Shown here: piece after piece, positions 56,032 to 64,000 of the stretch | Layout of the letters: every line of letters starts with the position of its first letter | How positions within the stretch are numbered: position 1 is the first letter of the stretch | NCBI GenBank assembly: GCA_002335175.1 | Contig: DDCA01000001.1 | Coordinates: 1 to 64,000 of the forward strand | DNA: 64,000 nt | Source of the DNA: Candidatus Saccharibacteria bacterium UBA2018 | GTDB lineage: Bacteria > Patescibacteriota > Saccharimonadia > Saccharimonadales > Saccharimonadaceae | Direction: 5' to 3' | The notes under the pieces: generated by a model | What the model was told of the DNA's origin: nothing | The model's input: only the letters and a program-made list of their open reading frames with translations | Database searches by the model: none | Translations under genes and position numbers: made by a program

Positions 56032-56726
56032 ACCGGCTACCATCTGAACTACCTACTCACATCGGGTTTATTGTCGATGGAAACCGTCGCTGGGCTAAAG
56101 AGCGGGGACTAACTAGCTACCGAGGGCACCTCGAAGGTTACAAGGTGCTAAAAGAACTATCTCTGGATGTGATCGAGCGGGGCGTTAAGTATGTCAGTGC
56201 ATACGTGTTCTCAACTGAAAATTGGAAGCGTAGCAACGAGGAAATCGGCCACTTAATGTCCCTGGTGCTTAGACTGGTGGCGAAAGATCTGAACCAGCTT
56301 CAGGAAAAGAACATTCGCGTGCGGATACTCGGTAGTCGCGACAACGTACCAAAGAATGTCCAGAAAGCCCTCGACAAAGCCGAGGCTGCGACAAAAGATA
56401 ATTCGGCCGGTACGCTGGCGCTTTGTTTCAACTACGGCGGCCAGGCCGAGATAACCGATGCCGTAAAAGCTATCGTACGCACTGGGGCTAAAGCCGAAGA
56501 CATAACTCCGGAGCTTATTGCAGATAACCTGTACGGTTCTGATATTCCAGCTTGTGATCTGATTGTACGTACCAGCGGGGAGCAACGGTTGTCGAACTTC
56601 ATGCTGTGGCGGGCGGCCTACAGTGAGCTGCTGTTCATGGACAAAAATTGGCCCGACATGACAAAGCAGGACGTTACCGATATACTGGAAGAATATCAGC
56701 GGCGCACACGGCGCTTCGGGAAATAA
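56028..56726 (+). CDS. uppS: Undecaprenyl diphosphate synthase
   Basis: A 232-residue cis-prenyltransferase that makes the lipid carrier for wall polymers. It has the IGFIVDGNRRWAKERG catalytic Asp motif, a YVFSTENWKRS motif and the C-terminal DLIVRTSGEQRLSNFMLW block. It overlaps the trans-prenyl synthase (ATGA). The next gene in most bacteria, cdsA, is missing; rseP follows directly. Confidence 0.95.
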   Translation: MNRLPSELPTHIGFIVDGNRRWAKERGLTSYRGHLEGYKVLKELSLDVIERGVKYVSAYVFSTENWKRSNEEIGHLMSLVLRLVAKDLNQLQEKNIRVRILGSRDNVPKNVQKALDKAEAATKDNSAGTLALCFNYGGQAEITDAVKAIVRTGAKAEDITPELIADNLYGSDIPACDLIVRTSGEQRLSNFMLWRAAYSELLFMDKNWPDMTKQDVTDILEEYQRRTRRFGK

Positions 56727-56737
56727 AAGGGGAGTAA

Positions 56738-57901
56738 ATGCTGCTAATTGGAATTTTGACGGGTCTGATTATCCTGGTTCTTTTGGTCGTTATCCACGAA
56801 CTCGGCCATGCTATCGTGGCTCGGCGTAACGGGGTCGTTGTTGAGGAGTTTGGAATTGGTTTTCCGCCAAAAGCTTGGGCGAAGAAACTAAAGCAGAGCA
56901 TTCTGGGTAAAAACGTACTGTTGTCTATCAACTGGCTGCCGCTCGGTGGCTTCGTCAAACTACAGGGCGAACACGATAGCGCAGACAAGCCTGGGGACTA
57001 TGGCAAAGCTACCTACTGGCAAAAGACCAAAATCTTGCTTGCCGGCGTGCTAATGAACTGGGTGGCCGCTGCCGTGATATTCACTTTACTTGCCTTTGTC
57101 GGCTTGCCAAAGGTGCTGCCAAATCAGTTTTCGGTTCCATCCGATACAAAGACAACCCAAGAACCTTTAAAAGTTGCCACTATCGAGAACAATTCACCGG
57201 CCAAAGATGCCGGTTTGAAAGTGAATGACGAAATCCTGCTTATCAATGGCAACACAATGGATACGTCGACAGAACTATCCGACACAACCAAGGCAAACAG
57301 GGGCAAAACCGTTCAGGTAACTTATTCACGGAGCGGCAACGAGGCTACGGTACCGGTCACTCTTCGAGGCAAGACAACCCCAACCCAAGGCTACCTTGGT
57401 GTTCGTACGTCGCAGCGGCTGAGTGAAATCCAAGCAACATGGTCGGCTCCTATCGTCGGCGTCGGAACAACCATCCAGCTGACCGGTGAGACCTTCAAAG
57501 GGCTGGGCAACCTAGTCGCGAACCTGGCACACGGAATTGGCAGCCGCTTTAGCGGTGACGAGGCGGTGAGAAAGGCGGGGGACCAAGCGCTCGGCGACGC
57601 ATCTGCCAGTGTATCGGGTCCGGTTGGAATTCTGGGAGTTATTTTTCCGCAAATGCAGCAAGCTGGTCTAAAGCCGCTGCTCCTGCTGACGGCAATTATT
57701 TCGCTTAGCCTGGCAGTTATGAATGTCCTGCCGATACCGGCTCTCGACGGTGGCCGCTGGTTCACCATGACAGTTTTCCGCTTGCTTAAAAAGCCACTTA
57801 CCAAAGAGCGTGAAGAAAAAATCCAAACCATCGGCTTTATGGTGCTTCTTGGGTTAATCGTGTTAGTGACGGTGGCGGATGTCGGCAAACTCTTCGGCTA
57901 G
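56738..57901 (+). CDS. rseP: RseP-like site-2 membrane metalloprotease
   Basis: A 387-residue M50 protease that cuts anti-sigma factors or remnant signal peptides within the membrane. HELGH is in the first helix and LDGGR supplies the third ligand near the C terminus (NVLPIPALDGGR). One PDZ domain lies between (about 135-215). A GGGGAG SD site is present. It overlaps the CPBP gene by 23 nt. The uppS-rseP order is common once cdsA and dxr are removed. Confidence 0.94.
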   Translation: MLLIGILTGLIILVLLVVIHELGHAIVARRNGVVVEEFGIGFPPKAWAKKLKQSILGKNVLLSINWLPLGGFVKLQGEHDSADKPGDYGKATYWQKTKILLAGVLMNWVAAAVIFTLLAFVGLPKVLPNQFSVPSDTKTTQEPLKVATIENNSPAKDAGLKVNDEILLINGNTMDTSTELSDTTKANRGKTVQVTYSRSGNEATVPVTLRGKTTPTQGYLGVRTSQRLSEIQATWSAPIVGVGTTIQLTGETFKGLGNLVANLAHGIGSRFSGDEAVRKAGDQALGDASASVSGPVGILGVIFPQMQQAGLKPLLLLTAIISLSLAVMNVLPIPALDGGRWFTMTVFRLLKKPLTKEREEKIQTIGFMVLLGLIVLVTVADVGKLFG

Positions 57902-58649
57902 GCCGGCACGCGCTGCCTTGTTGACAGTTTGGGTCCTGGTCGCCTTTATCGGCGCCCAAATTATCGGCAGCCTACTGCTCATCGGCTTATTCTTCGTCAT
58001 ACCTGGTCTGGAATCTTTTAATTCGGCTATTATAGCGACGGCGTCAGCTGTCATAAGCTACAGCCTGACCTTGACGCTGCTTATCGGAGTACCCTACTTG
58101 TTGCAGCACCGCAAAACCAGCCTAAAAACACTTGGAATCGACCGGCCTATGTCGTGGCCGGATATTGGATTCGGTACGCTAGGATTCCTGCCATACGCGA
58201 TATTAACCGCAGTAACTATTTGGCTTTTCACGAGCGTATTCCAGGTTATCGATCCAGAGCAGTCCCAGGCTCTGCCATTTGACAACCTCGTCATGCAATA
58301 CGAATACATCGTGGCATTCGTTACGCTCGTTATTCTGGCACCGATTGCCGAAGAATTACTGTTTAGAGGCTACTTTCTAGGAAAAATGAGCGGCTATGTT
58401 AACAAATGGGCGGCAATAATTGTGACGGCAGTTATTTTTGCTCTCATGCACGTACCGGGCTTTACGAGTGATGGCGGCTTCCAGCTACAGTGGGGTGCTG
58501 CGGCGGATACATTGGCACTGGGATTGGTCCTTGGCGGGCTCCGTGTATTTACCGGCAGTATTTGGGCTGGGGTGCTGCTACACATGCTCAAAAATGCCAT
58601 TGCATACTATGTTCTCTTTATCGCTCCGAGCGTACCTGGTACGATGTAA
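57879..58649 (+). CDS. CPBP-family intramembrane metalloprotease (CAAX/Abi)
   Basis: A 256-residue protein with about seven membrane segments. Motif 1 EELLFRGY (EExxxR), a later FALMHVPGF motif with His, and a third region LHMLKNAIAYY match CPBP glutamic-type proteases related to Rce1. The start overlaps rseP. Its substrates are unknown; family members process exported peptides or confer self-immunity to bacteriocins. Confidence 0.88.
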   Translation: MSANSSARPARAALLTVWVLVAFIGAQIIGSLLLIGLFFVIPGLESFNSAIIATASAVISYSLTLTLLIGVPYLLQHRKTSLKTLGIDRPMSWPDIGFGTLGFLPYAILTAVTIWLFTSVFQVIDPEQSQALPFDNLVMQYEYIVAFVTLVILAPIAEELLFRGYFLGKMSGYVNKWAAIIVTAVIFALMHVPGFTSDGGFQLQWGAAADTLALGLVLGGLRVFTGSIWAGVLLHMLKNAIAYYVLFIAPSVPGTM

Positions 58650-58654
58650 GGTAT

Positions 58655-59896
58655 ATGCGAGTTACAAAATTATTCACGAAGACGCTGCGCGACGCGCCTG
58701 CAGACGAAGTTTCAAAAAATGCCCAGCTGTTAATTAGAGCAGGGTATGTCTATAAAGAAATGGCCGGAGCCTATGCCTACTTGCCGCTGGGCCTAAGAGT
58801 CATCGAGAAAATCAAACAGGTTGTGCGCGAAGAAATGAACGCGGTTGGTTCAAACGAACTGATTATGACGAGCCTGCAGCGTAAAGAAGTTTGGGAAAAA
58901 ACCGGCCGTTGGGATGAAAAAGTCGTCGACGTGTGGTTTAAAACCAAGTTGCAAGATGAAACAGAAGTAGGACTGGGCTGGAGCCACGAAGAGCCGATTG
59001 TCGAAATGCTCAAGCAATACGTCCAGAGTTACAAAGACTTGCCAATCAGCCTGTACCAATTCCAAACCAAAATGCGCAACGAACTACGTGCGCGTAGCGG
59101 TATTATGCGCGGACGGGAGTTTGTCATGAAAGACATGTACAGCTTTCACCGTTCGGCAGAGGATTTGGAGAGTTACTACAACCAGACAATCGAAGCCTAC
59201 AAGCGGGTATATGACCGACTGGGAATTGGAGCCGAGACATATGTAACGTTTGCCAGCGGGGGAGCCTTTACCAAGTTTAGCCACGAATTCCAGACAATCT
59301 GCGAAGCGGGTGAAGACGTAATCTACCTGCACCGCGAAAAAAATGTTGCAATAAATGAAGAAGTTATTGACGAAGCAGTTAAGGAACTTGGCATTGAACG
59401 TGCCGAACTCGAAAAGGTAAAGACTGCCGAAACCGGAAATATCTTTAATTTCGGGTCACAGAAAACGGACGAGATGGACCTTCATTTTACCGACGAAAAT
59501 GGCACAAAGCAGTCACTTTATATCGGTAGCTATGGCATCGGGATTACACGGGCAATGGGCGTTATTGTCGAAAAAATGTCAGACGACAAGGGACTGGTTT
59601 GGCCGGTTAACATTGCGCCTTACCAAATTTATCTTGTATCTATCGGTGAAAATGGGAGCAAGCAAGCAGATGCTCTGTATGATGAGCTGACAGCTAAGGG
59701 TGTAGAAGTTCTGTACGATGACCGTGACGAGCGGCCAGGTGCTAAATTTGCCGATAGTGAACTGCTCGGCATCCCAACCCGCGTAACAGTTAGTGACCGA
59801 CTTGTCGAAGAGGGGAAGTTTGAAGTAACGGATCGTGCCAGCGGCCAGATGAAAACGTTGACGAAAGATGAGTTTCTCGCTACAATTAGTACTTAA
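58655..59896 (+). CDS. proS: Prolyl-tRNA synthetase, minimal form
   Basis: A 413-residue class II synthetase. Class II motifs are visible: motif 1 around AGAYAYLPLGLRVIEKI, motif 2 ELRARSGIMRGREFVMKD, motif 3 GIGITRAMGVI, then the anticodon-binding domain (VNIAPYQIYLV). The insertion domain that edits Ala-tRNA-Pro in standard bacterial enzymes (about 570 residues) is absent. I chose the ATG at 58655; TGg-TACGAT lies 9 nt before it. It ends the frr-to-proS run. Confidence 0.95.
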   Translation: MRVTKLFTKTLRDAPADEVSKNAQLLIRAGYVYKEMAGAYAYLPLGLRVIEKIKQVVREEMNAVGSNELIMTSLQRKEVWEKTGRWDEKVVDVWFKTKLQDETEVGLGWSHEEPIVEMLKQYVQSYKDLPISLYQFQTKMRNELRARSGIMRGREFVMKDMYSFHRSAEDLESYYNQTIEAYKRVYDRLGIGAETYVTFASGGAFTKFSHEFQTICEAGEDVIYLHREKNVAINEEVIDEAVKELGIERAELEKVKTAETGNIFNFGSQKTDEMDLHFTDENGTKQSLYIGSYGIGITRAMGVIVEKMSDDKGLVWPVNIAPYQIYLVSIGENGSKQADALYDELTAKGVEVLYDDRDERPGAKFADSELLGIPTRVTVSDRLVEEGKFEVTDRASGQMKTLTKDEFLATIST

Positions 59897-59954
59897 TTGT
59901 AGGCCTCTTTCACTAATTAACACTAGCTGTCTTTAGCGCTTACAATCAACATGC

Positions 59955-59990
59955 TATCAAGGTGGTGCCAGGTATCGGCACCTCTTTATA
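59955..59990 (+). terminator. Hairpin between proS and greA
   Basis: GGTGCC (59964-59969)/GGCACC (59977-59982) followed by TCTTTAT. It is a weak terminator or part of the greA leader. Confidence 0.4.
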
Positions 59991-60023
59991 AGACTCTCTT
60001 TAAGAAGAAAAGGAGTAGATGCT

Positions 60024-60479
60024 ATGAAAAAAATATATCAGATTACAAAAGATGGAAAGCGAGAGCTCGAGGCAGAACTGGCTAAATTAAAGGCGCGCCG
60101 CGGCGAAATTGCCGAGAAAATTGCTGAAGCCCGTGACTATGGCGATTTGTCCGAAAATGCCGAATACGATGCCGCCCGCGAAGACCAAGGCTTGGTTGAA
60201 AGCCGGATTGCCGAAATCGAAGACATTCTGTTGAACGCTGAATTAATTAAAAGCAGCAAGAAGTCGTCTGTTGGACTTGGCAGCAAAGTTGAGCTGAAAA
60301 ACGGTGGCAAGCCGGTGACGTATCACATTGTTGGACCGGTTGAAGCAAATCCGGTTGAAGGAAAGATTTCTAACGAATCTCCTATCGGCGTTGCGCTAAT
60401 GGGCAAAAAAGTCGGCGACAAAGCTGTTGTAAGTACGCCAAAAGGCGACATTAACTACAAAATTGTAGCAATCGCTTAA
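60024..60479 (+). CDS. greA: Transcription elongation factor GreA
   Basis: A 151-residue factor that rescues backtracked RNA polymerase. The N-terminal coiled coil carries the acidic tip region ARDYGDLSENAEYDAAREDQG, and the C-terminal FKBP-like domain ends with SPIGVALMGKKVGD. An AAGGAG SD site is present. It is a single-gene unit and converges on the next small gene (4 nt between stops). Confidence 0.96.
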   Translation: MKKIYQITKDGKRELEAELAKLKARRGEIAEKIAEARDYGDLSENAEYDAAREDQGLVESRIAEIEDILLNAELIKSSKKSSVGLGSKVELKNGGKPVTYHIVGPVEANPVEGKISNESPIGVALMGKKVGDKAVVSTPKGDINYKIVAIA

Positions 60480-60483
60480 ATAT

Positions 60484-60765
60484 CTACCGACTAAATCTTT
60501 CTTCGTCGAGAATAGAAGAAATATGACCTTGCTCTTGTAGTAAATCACGAAGAGCAGGGTGAAGTTCGCCGTCATCGGCTGCGGTTTGTATGCCGGCGCG
60601 CGAGCCAAGTACTCGACTTATACGAGCCTCGAACCGCAGATGGGCATTGTCCGCAAATTCCAAGCCCGTTCTTGCTGCAATAAACAAGCCACGTTTAACT
60701 TTTCCTAGTAAATCAGGAGAAGTTTTCTCGTATGATTTTCCTGCCTCGTATACTGAACTTGTCAT
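60484..60765 (-). CDS. Hypothetical small protein
   Basis: A 93-residue protein of unknown family, helical with mixed charge. AGGTGGTGG lies just before the ATG on this strand, a fair SD site. It is convergent with greA and has no competing frame of similar quality on the plus strand. A composition with several Ala/Arg helices might suit a small regulatory protein; I see no motif. Confidence 0.62.
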   Translation of the reverse strand: MTSSVYEAGKSYEKTSPDLLGKVKRGLFIAARTGLEFADNAHLRFEARISRVLGSRAGIQTAADDGELHPALRDLLQEQGHISSILDEERFSR

Positions 60766-60892
60766 AGACCACCACCTGTTTATTTTGGATTGCTATATCT
60801 GCCTGCATTTAACCATAAGAACCGTCATTAGCGCAACAGCATTTACAACATTTCGAAAACGGAAGCTTCTTGCGGTATACTAGCTAACAGAT

Positions 60893-62401
60893 ATGGCTAC
60901 GCTAAAAGAACTCCGCGACGAACGACTACGTAAACTTGATGACCTGAAAAAGCTGGGCTTCGATCCATACCCGGCTAAAAGCGAACGTACGCACAAGTTG
61001 GCTGAGCTAACTGAAAACTTTGACAAGCTCGAAAATCAAACCGTCAAAGTAGTTGGCCGCATAGTTGGCATCCGCAAATTCGGCCAGCTGGCGTTTATTG
61101 TTTTGAAAGATATGGGCGGGCAGGTGCAACTGTTCTTGAAGTCAGATACCGTTGAGCAGCTGAATGCAAGTGAAAGCCAAGTTGGCATGGCTGAACTACC
61201 GCTGCTCGACCCGGGTGATTTTGTGCAGGCTGAAGGTCCACTTATCAAAACGAAGACTGGTGAAGTCTCGGTAGACGTTCGTAAGCTGCGACTACTTACT
61301 AAATCGTTAAGGCCAATGCCTACTAAGCAAGATGGCTTTACGAACAAGGAAGAACGCTTCCGTCGCCGCTACGTTGACATGAATGTCAACGAAGACGTGC
61401 GCGAACGGTTTGTCCGCCGGGCGAAATTCTGGCAAGCAACGCGGAAGTTTCTGGATGATCATGGATTTTATGAAATTAATATTCCTGTTTTAGAACACAC
61501 TACCGGTGGTGCCGATGCCAATCCATTTGTGACACACATGGACGCGCTGGATAGCGACTTTTACCTGCGCATCAGTCACGAGTTGCCACTCAAGCGTCTG
61601 TTAGGCGGAGGTTTTGAAAAAGTTTACGACGTTGGGCCGCGTTTCAGGAACGAAAATTATTCGGACGAGCACTTACCAGAACACGTCGCCATGGAATGGT
61701 ACTGGGCCTACGCCGACTGGCGCGACGGTATGAATTTCATGACAGAGATGTACCGCTATGTTCTGAAAGAAACATTCGGCACACTCAAGTTCAAACTCGG
61801 TAATTTTGACGTTGACCTAGAAAAAGATTGGGAAGAATGGGACTACGCCGAAGTCATAAAGAAACACTACGACATTGATGTCTACGACTGCACCATCGAC
61901 CAAGTCAAAGTTGCCCTGAAAGCAAACAAGCTCGAAGTAGAGAAGACCGAAAACATCGCACGGGGTATCGATAAATTGTGGAAGAACATCCGCAAAGACG
62001 TGGCCGGGCCGGTGTGGCTGATTAATACACCAAAGTTTATTTCACCGCTCGCAAAAAGTACGGTTGGTGACGACAATACGGTCCAGCGTTTCCAGCCGGT
62101 TATTGCAGGTTCGGAATTGGGCAACGGCTTCAGCGAGCTGAATGATCCAGTTGACCAGCTGAATCGCTTCGTCGAACAGCAGAACATGCGTGACGCCGGT
62201 GATGAAGAAGCCATGATGCTCGACATCGATTTCGTGGAAATGCTGGAATACGGCATGCCACCAGCTTGTGGCTGGGGCTACAGCGAACGCGTATTTTGGA
62301 TTTTTGAAGGCGTAACAGCGCGCGAAGGCGTGCCGTTCCCTCAATTACGGCACGAGATAGACGACACGACCAAGGGTCTTTATCCTGAAGCAAAGTTATA
62401 A
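60893..62401 (+). CDS. lysS: Lysyl-tRNA synthetase (class II)
   Basis: A 502-residue enzyme. The N-terminal OB anticodon domain (about 50-150) is followed by the class II core: motif 1 region FLDDHGFYEINIPVLEHTTGGADANPF, motif 2 RFRNENYSDEHLPEHVAMEW and motif 3 GWGYSERVFWIFEG. It is slightly unusual in motif 3, where the standard form has GxGxDR. TATACT lies 11 nt before the ATG with no SD site. It is followed after 15 nt by the YdjM-like gene. Confidence 0.95.
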   Translation: MATLKELRDERLRKLDDLKKLGFDPYPAKSERTHKLAELTENFDKLENQTVKVVGRIVGIRKFGQLAFIVLKDMGGQVQLFLKSDTVEQLNASESQVGMAELPLLDPGDFVQAEGPLIKTKTGEVSVDVRKLRLLTKSLRPMPTKQDGFTNKEERFRRRYVDMNVNEDVRERFVRRAKFWQATRKFLDDHGFYEINIPVLEHTTGGADANPFVTHMDALDSDFYLRISHELPLKRLLGGGFEKVYDVGPRFRNENYSDEHLPEHVAMEWYWAYADWRDGMNFMTEMYRYVLKETFGTLKFKLGNFDVDLEKDWEEWDYAEVIKKHYDIDVYDCTIDQVKVALKANKLEVEKTENIARGIDKLWKNIRKDVAGPVWLINTPKFISPLAKSTVGDDNTVQRFQPVIAGSELGNGFSELNDPVDQLNRFVEQQNMRDAGDEEAMMLDIDFVEMLEYGMPPACGWGYSERVFWIFEGVTAREGVPFPQLRHEIDDTTKGLYPEAKL

Positions 62402-62416
62402 ATAATAAGGAACAGA

Positions 62417-62914
62417 ATGGCTAACTACAAAGGGCATCTAGTTGGCGGCGTAGTACTTACCGGAGTGTATACGGCAGCCATTTCACTTGCGCCAGTTGAA
62501 CGGTTTGCAGAGTATGCTCACGTACTACAAGATTGGCAGGCGCTGACAGCTGTGTTTGTAATAGGAATGCTATTCAGTCTGTTCCCGGATGTCGACACAA
62601 ACAGCAAAGGGCAAGACCTGTTCTACTGGATATTGTTTCCGATCGCGGTGCTGCTAATTTATTCGGGCCAGTTCCAGGCGGCGGCGTATTTGGGGCTCAT
62701 TGGTATGCTACCGGTGCTGAGTCATCACCGCGGCTGGACACACAAGAAGTGGGCGATGATCGTGATTCCGCTACCGATAATAATCGTGCCGTACCTGTAT
62801 AGCGACAAGGTACTGGCGTTCAGTTTAGTGCTATATGGCGCCGCTGTTGTTGGCTACTTCAGCCACTTACTGCTCGACGGTCTGATTTGGCGCCGGTTCC
62901 GCGTAAAAAATTAG
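62417..62914 (+). CDS. YdjM-like membrane-bound metal-dependent hydrolase
   Basis: A 165-residue membrane protein. GHLVGGV at the N terminus, LFPDVDTNS, SHHRGWTHK and SHLLLDG form the set of His and Asp residues typical of the YdjM family (LexA-regulated inner-membrane hydrolase in Escherichia coli). Four to five membrane segments. AAGGAA serves as SD site. The substrate is unknown; lipid-linked or phospholipid substrates are plausible. Confidence 0.87.
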   Translation: MANYKGHLVGGVVLTGVYTAAISLAPVERFAEYAHVLQDWQALTAVFVIGMLFSLFPDVDTNSKGQDLFYWILFPIAVLLIYSGQFQAAAYLGLIGMLPVLSHHRGWTHKKWAMIVIPLPIIIVPYLYSDKVLAFSLVLYGAAVVGYFSHLLLDGLIWRRFRVKN

Positions 62915-62936
62915 TTGTTACTGCTACAATAAAATT

Positions 62937-64000
62937 ATGAAACGGCTGATTGGTGCAGCACTGGCGCTTGTACTGGCATGTAGTGCGGTGCCGGCACATG
63001 CGCTTAACTTGCAAAATCTAACGATTCGCGATTACAAAATCGACTACTCTTTGTCACGAGATAATGACAACAGGTCACGGCTTACAGCAACCGAAACGAT
63101 AACGGCCGTTTTTCCTGATTTTGATCAAAACCACGGCATAGAACGGGCAATTCCTAAGAGTTATGATGGCCATCCGGTGAGTCTGGACATAAAGTCAGTC
63201 AAAAAGGCCGACGGCACGGATTGGAATTATACAACGTACGATTCGAACGATAATTTAGTTGTGCGGATTGGCGATGCCGACAAGTACATGCATGGCGTTC
63301 ATACGTATGAGATTACCTATACGCAGCGTGATGTTACCCGGTACTTTGCGGATACAAAAAGCGACGAATTCTATTGGGACACCAACGGTACAGAGTGGCA
63401 GGTGCCAATTGAAAAGTTAGAAGTATCGCTGGCTGTTGATGAAGAAATTGCTACAAATCTGAACGAAAATTACAGCTCTTCTTGTTACCAGGGAGCTGCG
63501 GGGGCGACGGATTCATGTAAAATTACCCGAACAGCAAATGTGTTCACGGTTCAGGCCGCTAATTTGCAGCCCGGTGAAAATGTAACGCTAGCGCTTGGAT
63601 TTAAACAGGGAACATTTGCCAAGTACGAACCGTCACTCTGGGAGAAAATCCTGGGCGCGTACCTCGCAACACTGTTCGTGGTGAGTGCAGTAGCCATAGG
63701 TTTGATGATTTGGTTGATTGTGCGCTGGAGCCGTTGGTCAAGGCGCAGCAAAGAAGTCGGCACAATCGTTCCAGAATACTTACCACCGAAAGAAGCGAGC
63801 GTGGCAACCGCGGCTAGTTTGATAACGCCACGGGGTTCGGCATTTACCGCGCAGTTACTTGATTTTGCGGTTCGGCATTACCTAAAGGTTTACCAGACGA
63901 AAGAGAAATCGATGTTCAAGCAAGCTGAGTACGATATTGAAATAGTAAAGGACCCAAACTCACTAAAGCCCGAGGAGCAGGAGATTCTAAAAGATATCTT
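62937..64000 (+). CDS. DUF2207-type membrane protein (partial, runs off the window)
   Basis: At least 354 residues; the 3' end lies beyond the window. A signal peptide (about 1-22, ending VPAHA) is followed by the exported DUF2207 domain (about 25-225), with FDQNHGIERAIP as a typical start block. A membrane helix follows (about 238-262), then a cytoplasmic part with PPKEASVATAASLITPRG. The start is set by TGc-TACAAT (62925-62930), which ends exactly 6 nt before the ATG. DUF2207 proteins are frequent in Gram-positive and CPR genomes; the function is unknown. Confidence 0.9.
   Translation, partial: MKRLIGAALALVLACSAVPAHALNLQNLTIRDYKIDYSLSRDNDNRSRLTATETITAVFPDFDQNHGIERAIPKSYDGHPVSLDIKSVKKADGTDWNYTTYDSNDNLVVRIGDADKYMHGVHTYEITYTQRDVTRYFADTKSDEFYWDTNGTEWQVPIEKLEVSLAVDEEIATNLNENYSSSCYQGAAGATDSCKITRTANVFTVQAANLQPGENVTLALGFKQGTFAKYEPSLWEKILGAYLATLFVVSAVAIGLMIWLIVRWSRWSRRSKEVGTIVPEYLPPKEASVATAASLITPRGSAFTAQLLDFAVRHYLKVYQTKEKSMFKQAEYDIEIVKDPNSLKPEEQEILKDI

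Noticed and set aside
59955..59990. T-box before greA (GGTGGTGCC)
   Set aside because: The core lacks ACCGC, and greA is not an amino-acid-related gene. A simple hairpin explains it.

Overview
The window looks like part of a small, moderately AT-rich genome from the Candidate Phyla Radiation, most likely Candidatus Saccharibacteria (TM7). I base this on the short housekeeping proteins (a 597-residue IF-2, a ProRS without its editing insertion), type 2 IleRS, type IV pilins, a sortase-signal protein, many small orphan genes and the standard code with normal UGA stops. This assignment rests on recognition and was not tested by phylogeny.

Layout. 1-670: 3' end of 23S rRNA, spacer, 5S rRNA and terminator. 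900-5100: an orphan gene, then an envelope peptidase cluster (M14 carboxypeptidase, DUF3152 metalloprotease, helical anchored protein). 5.3-7.4 kb: KGG-repeat protein, HExxH peptidase, ROK kinase, LPATG surface protein. 7.5-10.5 kb: rpsA and infB. 10.45-12.65 kb: a foreign-looking, very GC-rich two-gene cassette behind a long structured leader. 12.7-19.4 kb: repeat-containing membrane protein, DUF5663-like gene, fmt-def, two pilins, priA. 19.5-29.6 kb: phosphoribosyltransferase-like gene, winged-helix regulator flanked by two copies of a hairpin, recJ, rpsU-yqeY-adk-map, ftsA-ftsZ-nrdR, thioredoxin-fold protein, VKOR and DUF1295. 29.7-35.3 kb: DoxX, a T-box-like leader with a small gene and ileS, a glutamine-amidotransferase-like hydrolase, a secreted protein. 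35.3-35.9 kb: a second GC-rich cassette. 36-48.3 kb: rhodanese and zincin, CAP protein, galU, a large orphan with a RelE-like tail, rplU, parA-parB, lepB, LCP ligase, membrane protein, htrA, prmC. 48.3-52.9 kb: a frameshifted small gene, prfA, rpmE, rpsB-tsf. 53-64 kb: recF, frr, prenyl synthase, uppS, rseP, CPBP, proS, greA, lysS, a YdjM-like protein and a DUF2207 protein cut by the window end.

How it works together. Most genes serve translation, division, chromosome segregation and the cell surface. Two expression modes coexist. Many genes have a TGn-TAnnnT extended -10 box ending 6-10 nt before the start codon and no Shine-Dalgarno site, which predicts leaderless mRNAs. Others have long structured leaders with clear SD sites (rpsA, infB, rpsB, the ileS unit, the KGG gene and the GC-rich cassettes).

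The best candidates for something undescribed are the two GC-rich cassettes at 10.45-12.65 kb and 35.3-35.9 kb. Each has an AT-rich sigma70-type promoter, a leader, orphan gene(s) with strongly GC-biased codons and the same start context (AAGGAGACG), and a very strong GC-rich hairpin. Each is followed by an almost identical 25-bp promoter block (24 of 25 bases) that drives an AT-rich acidic orphan gene.
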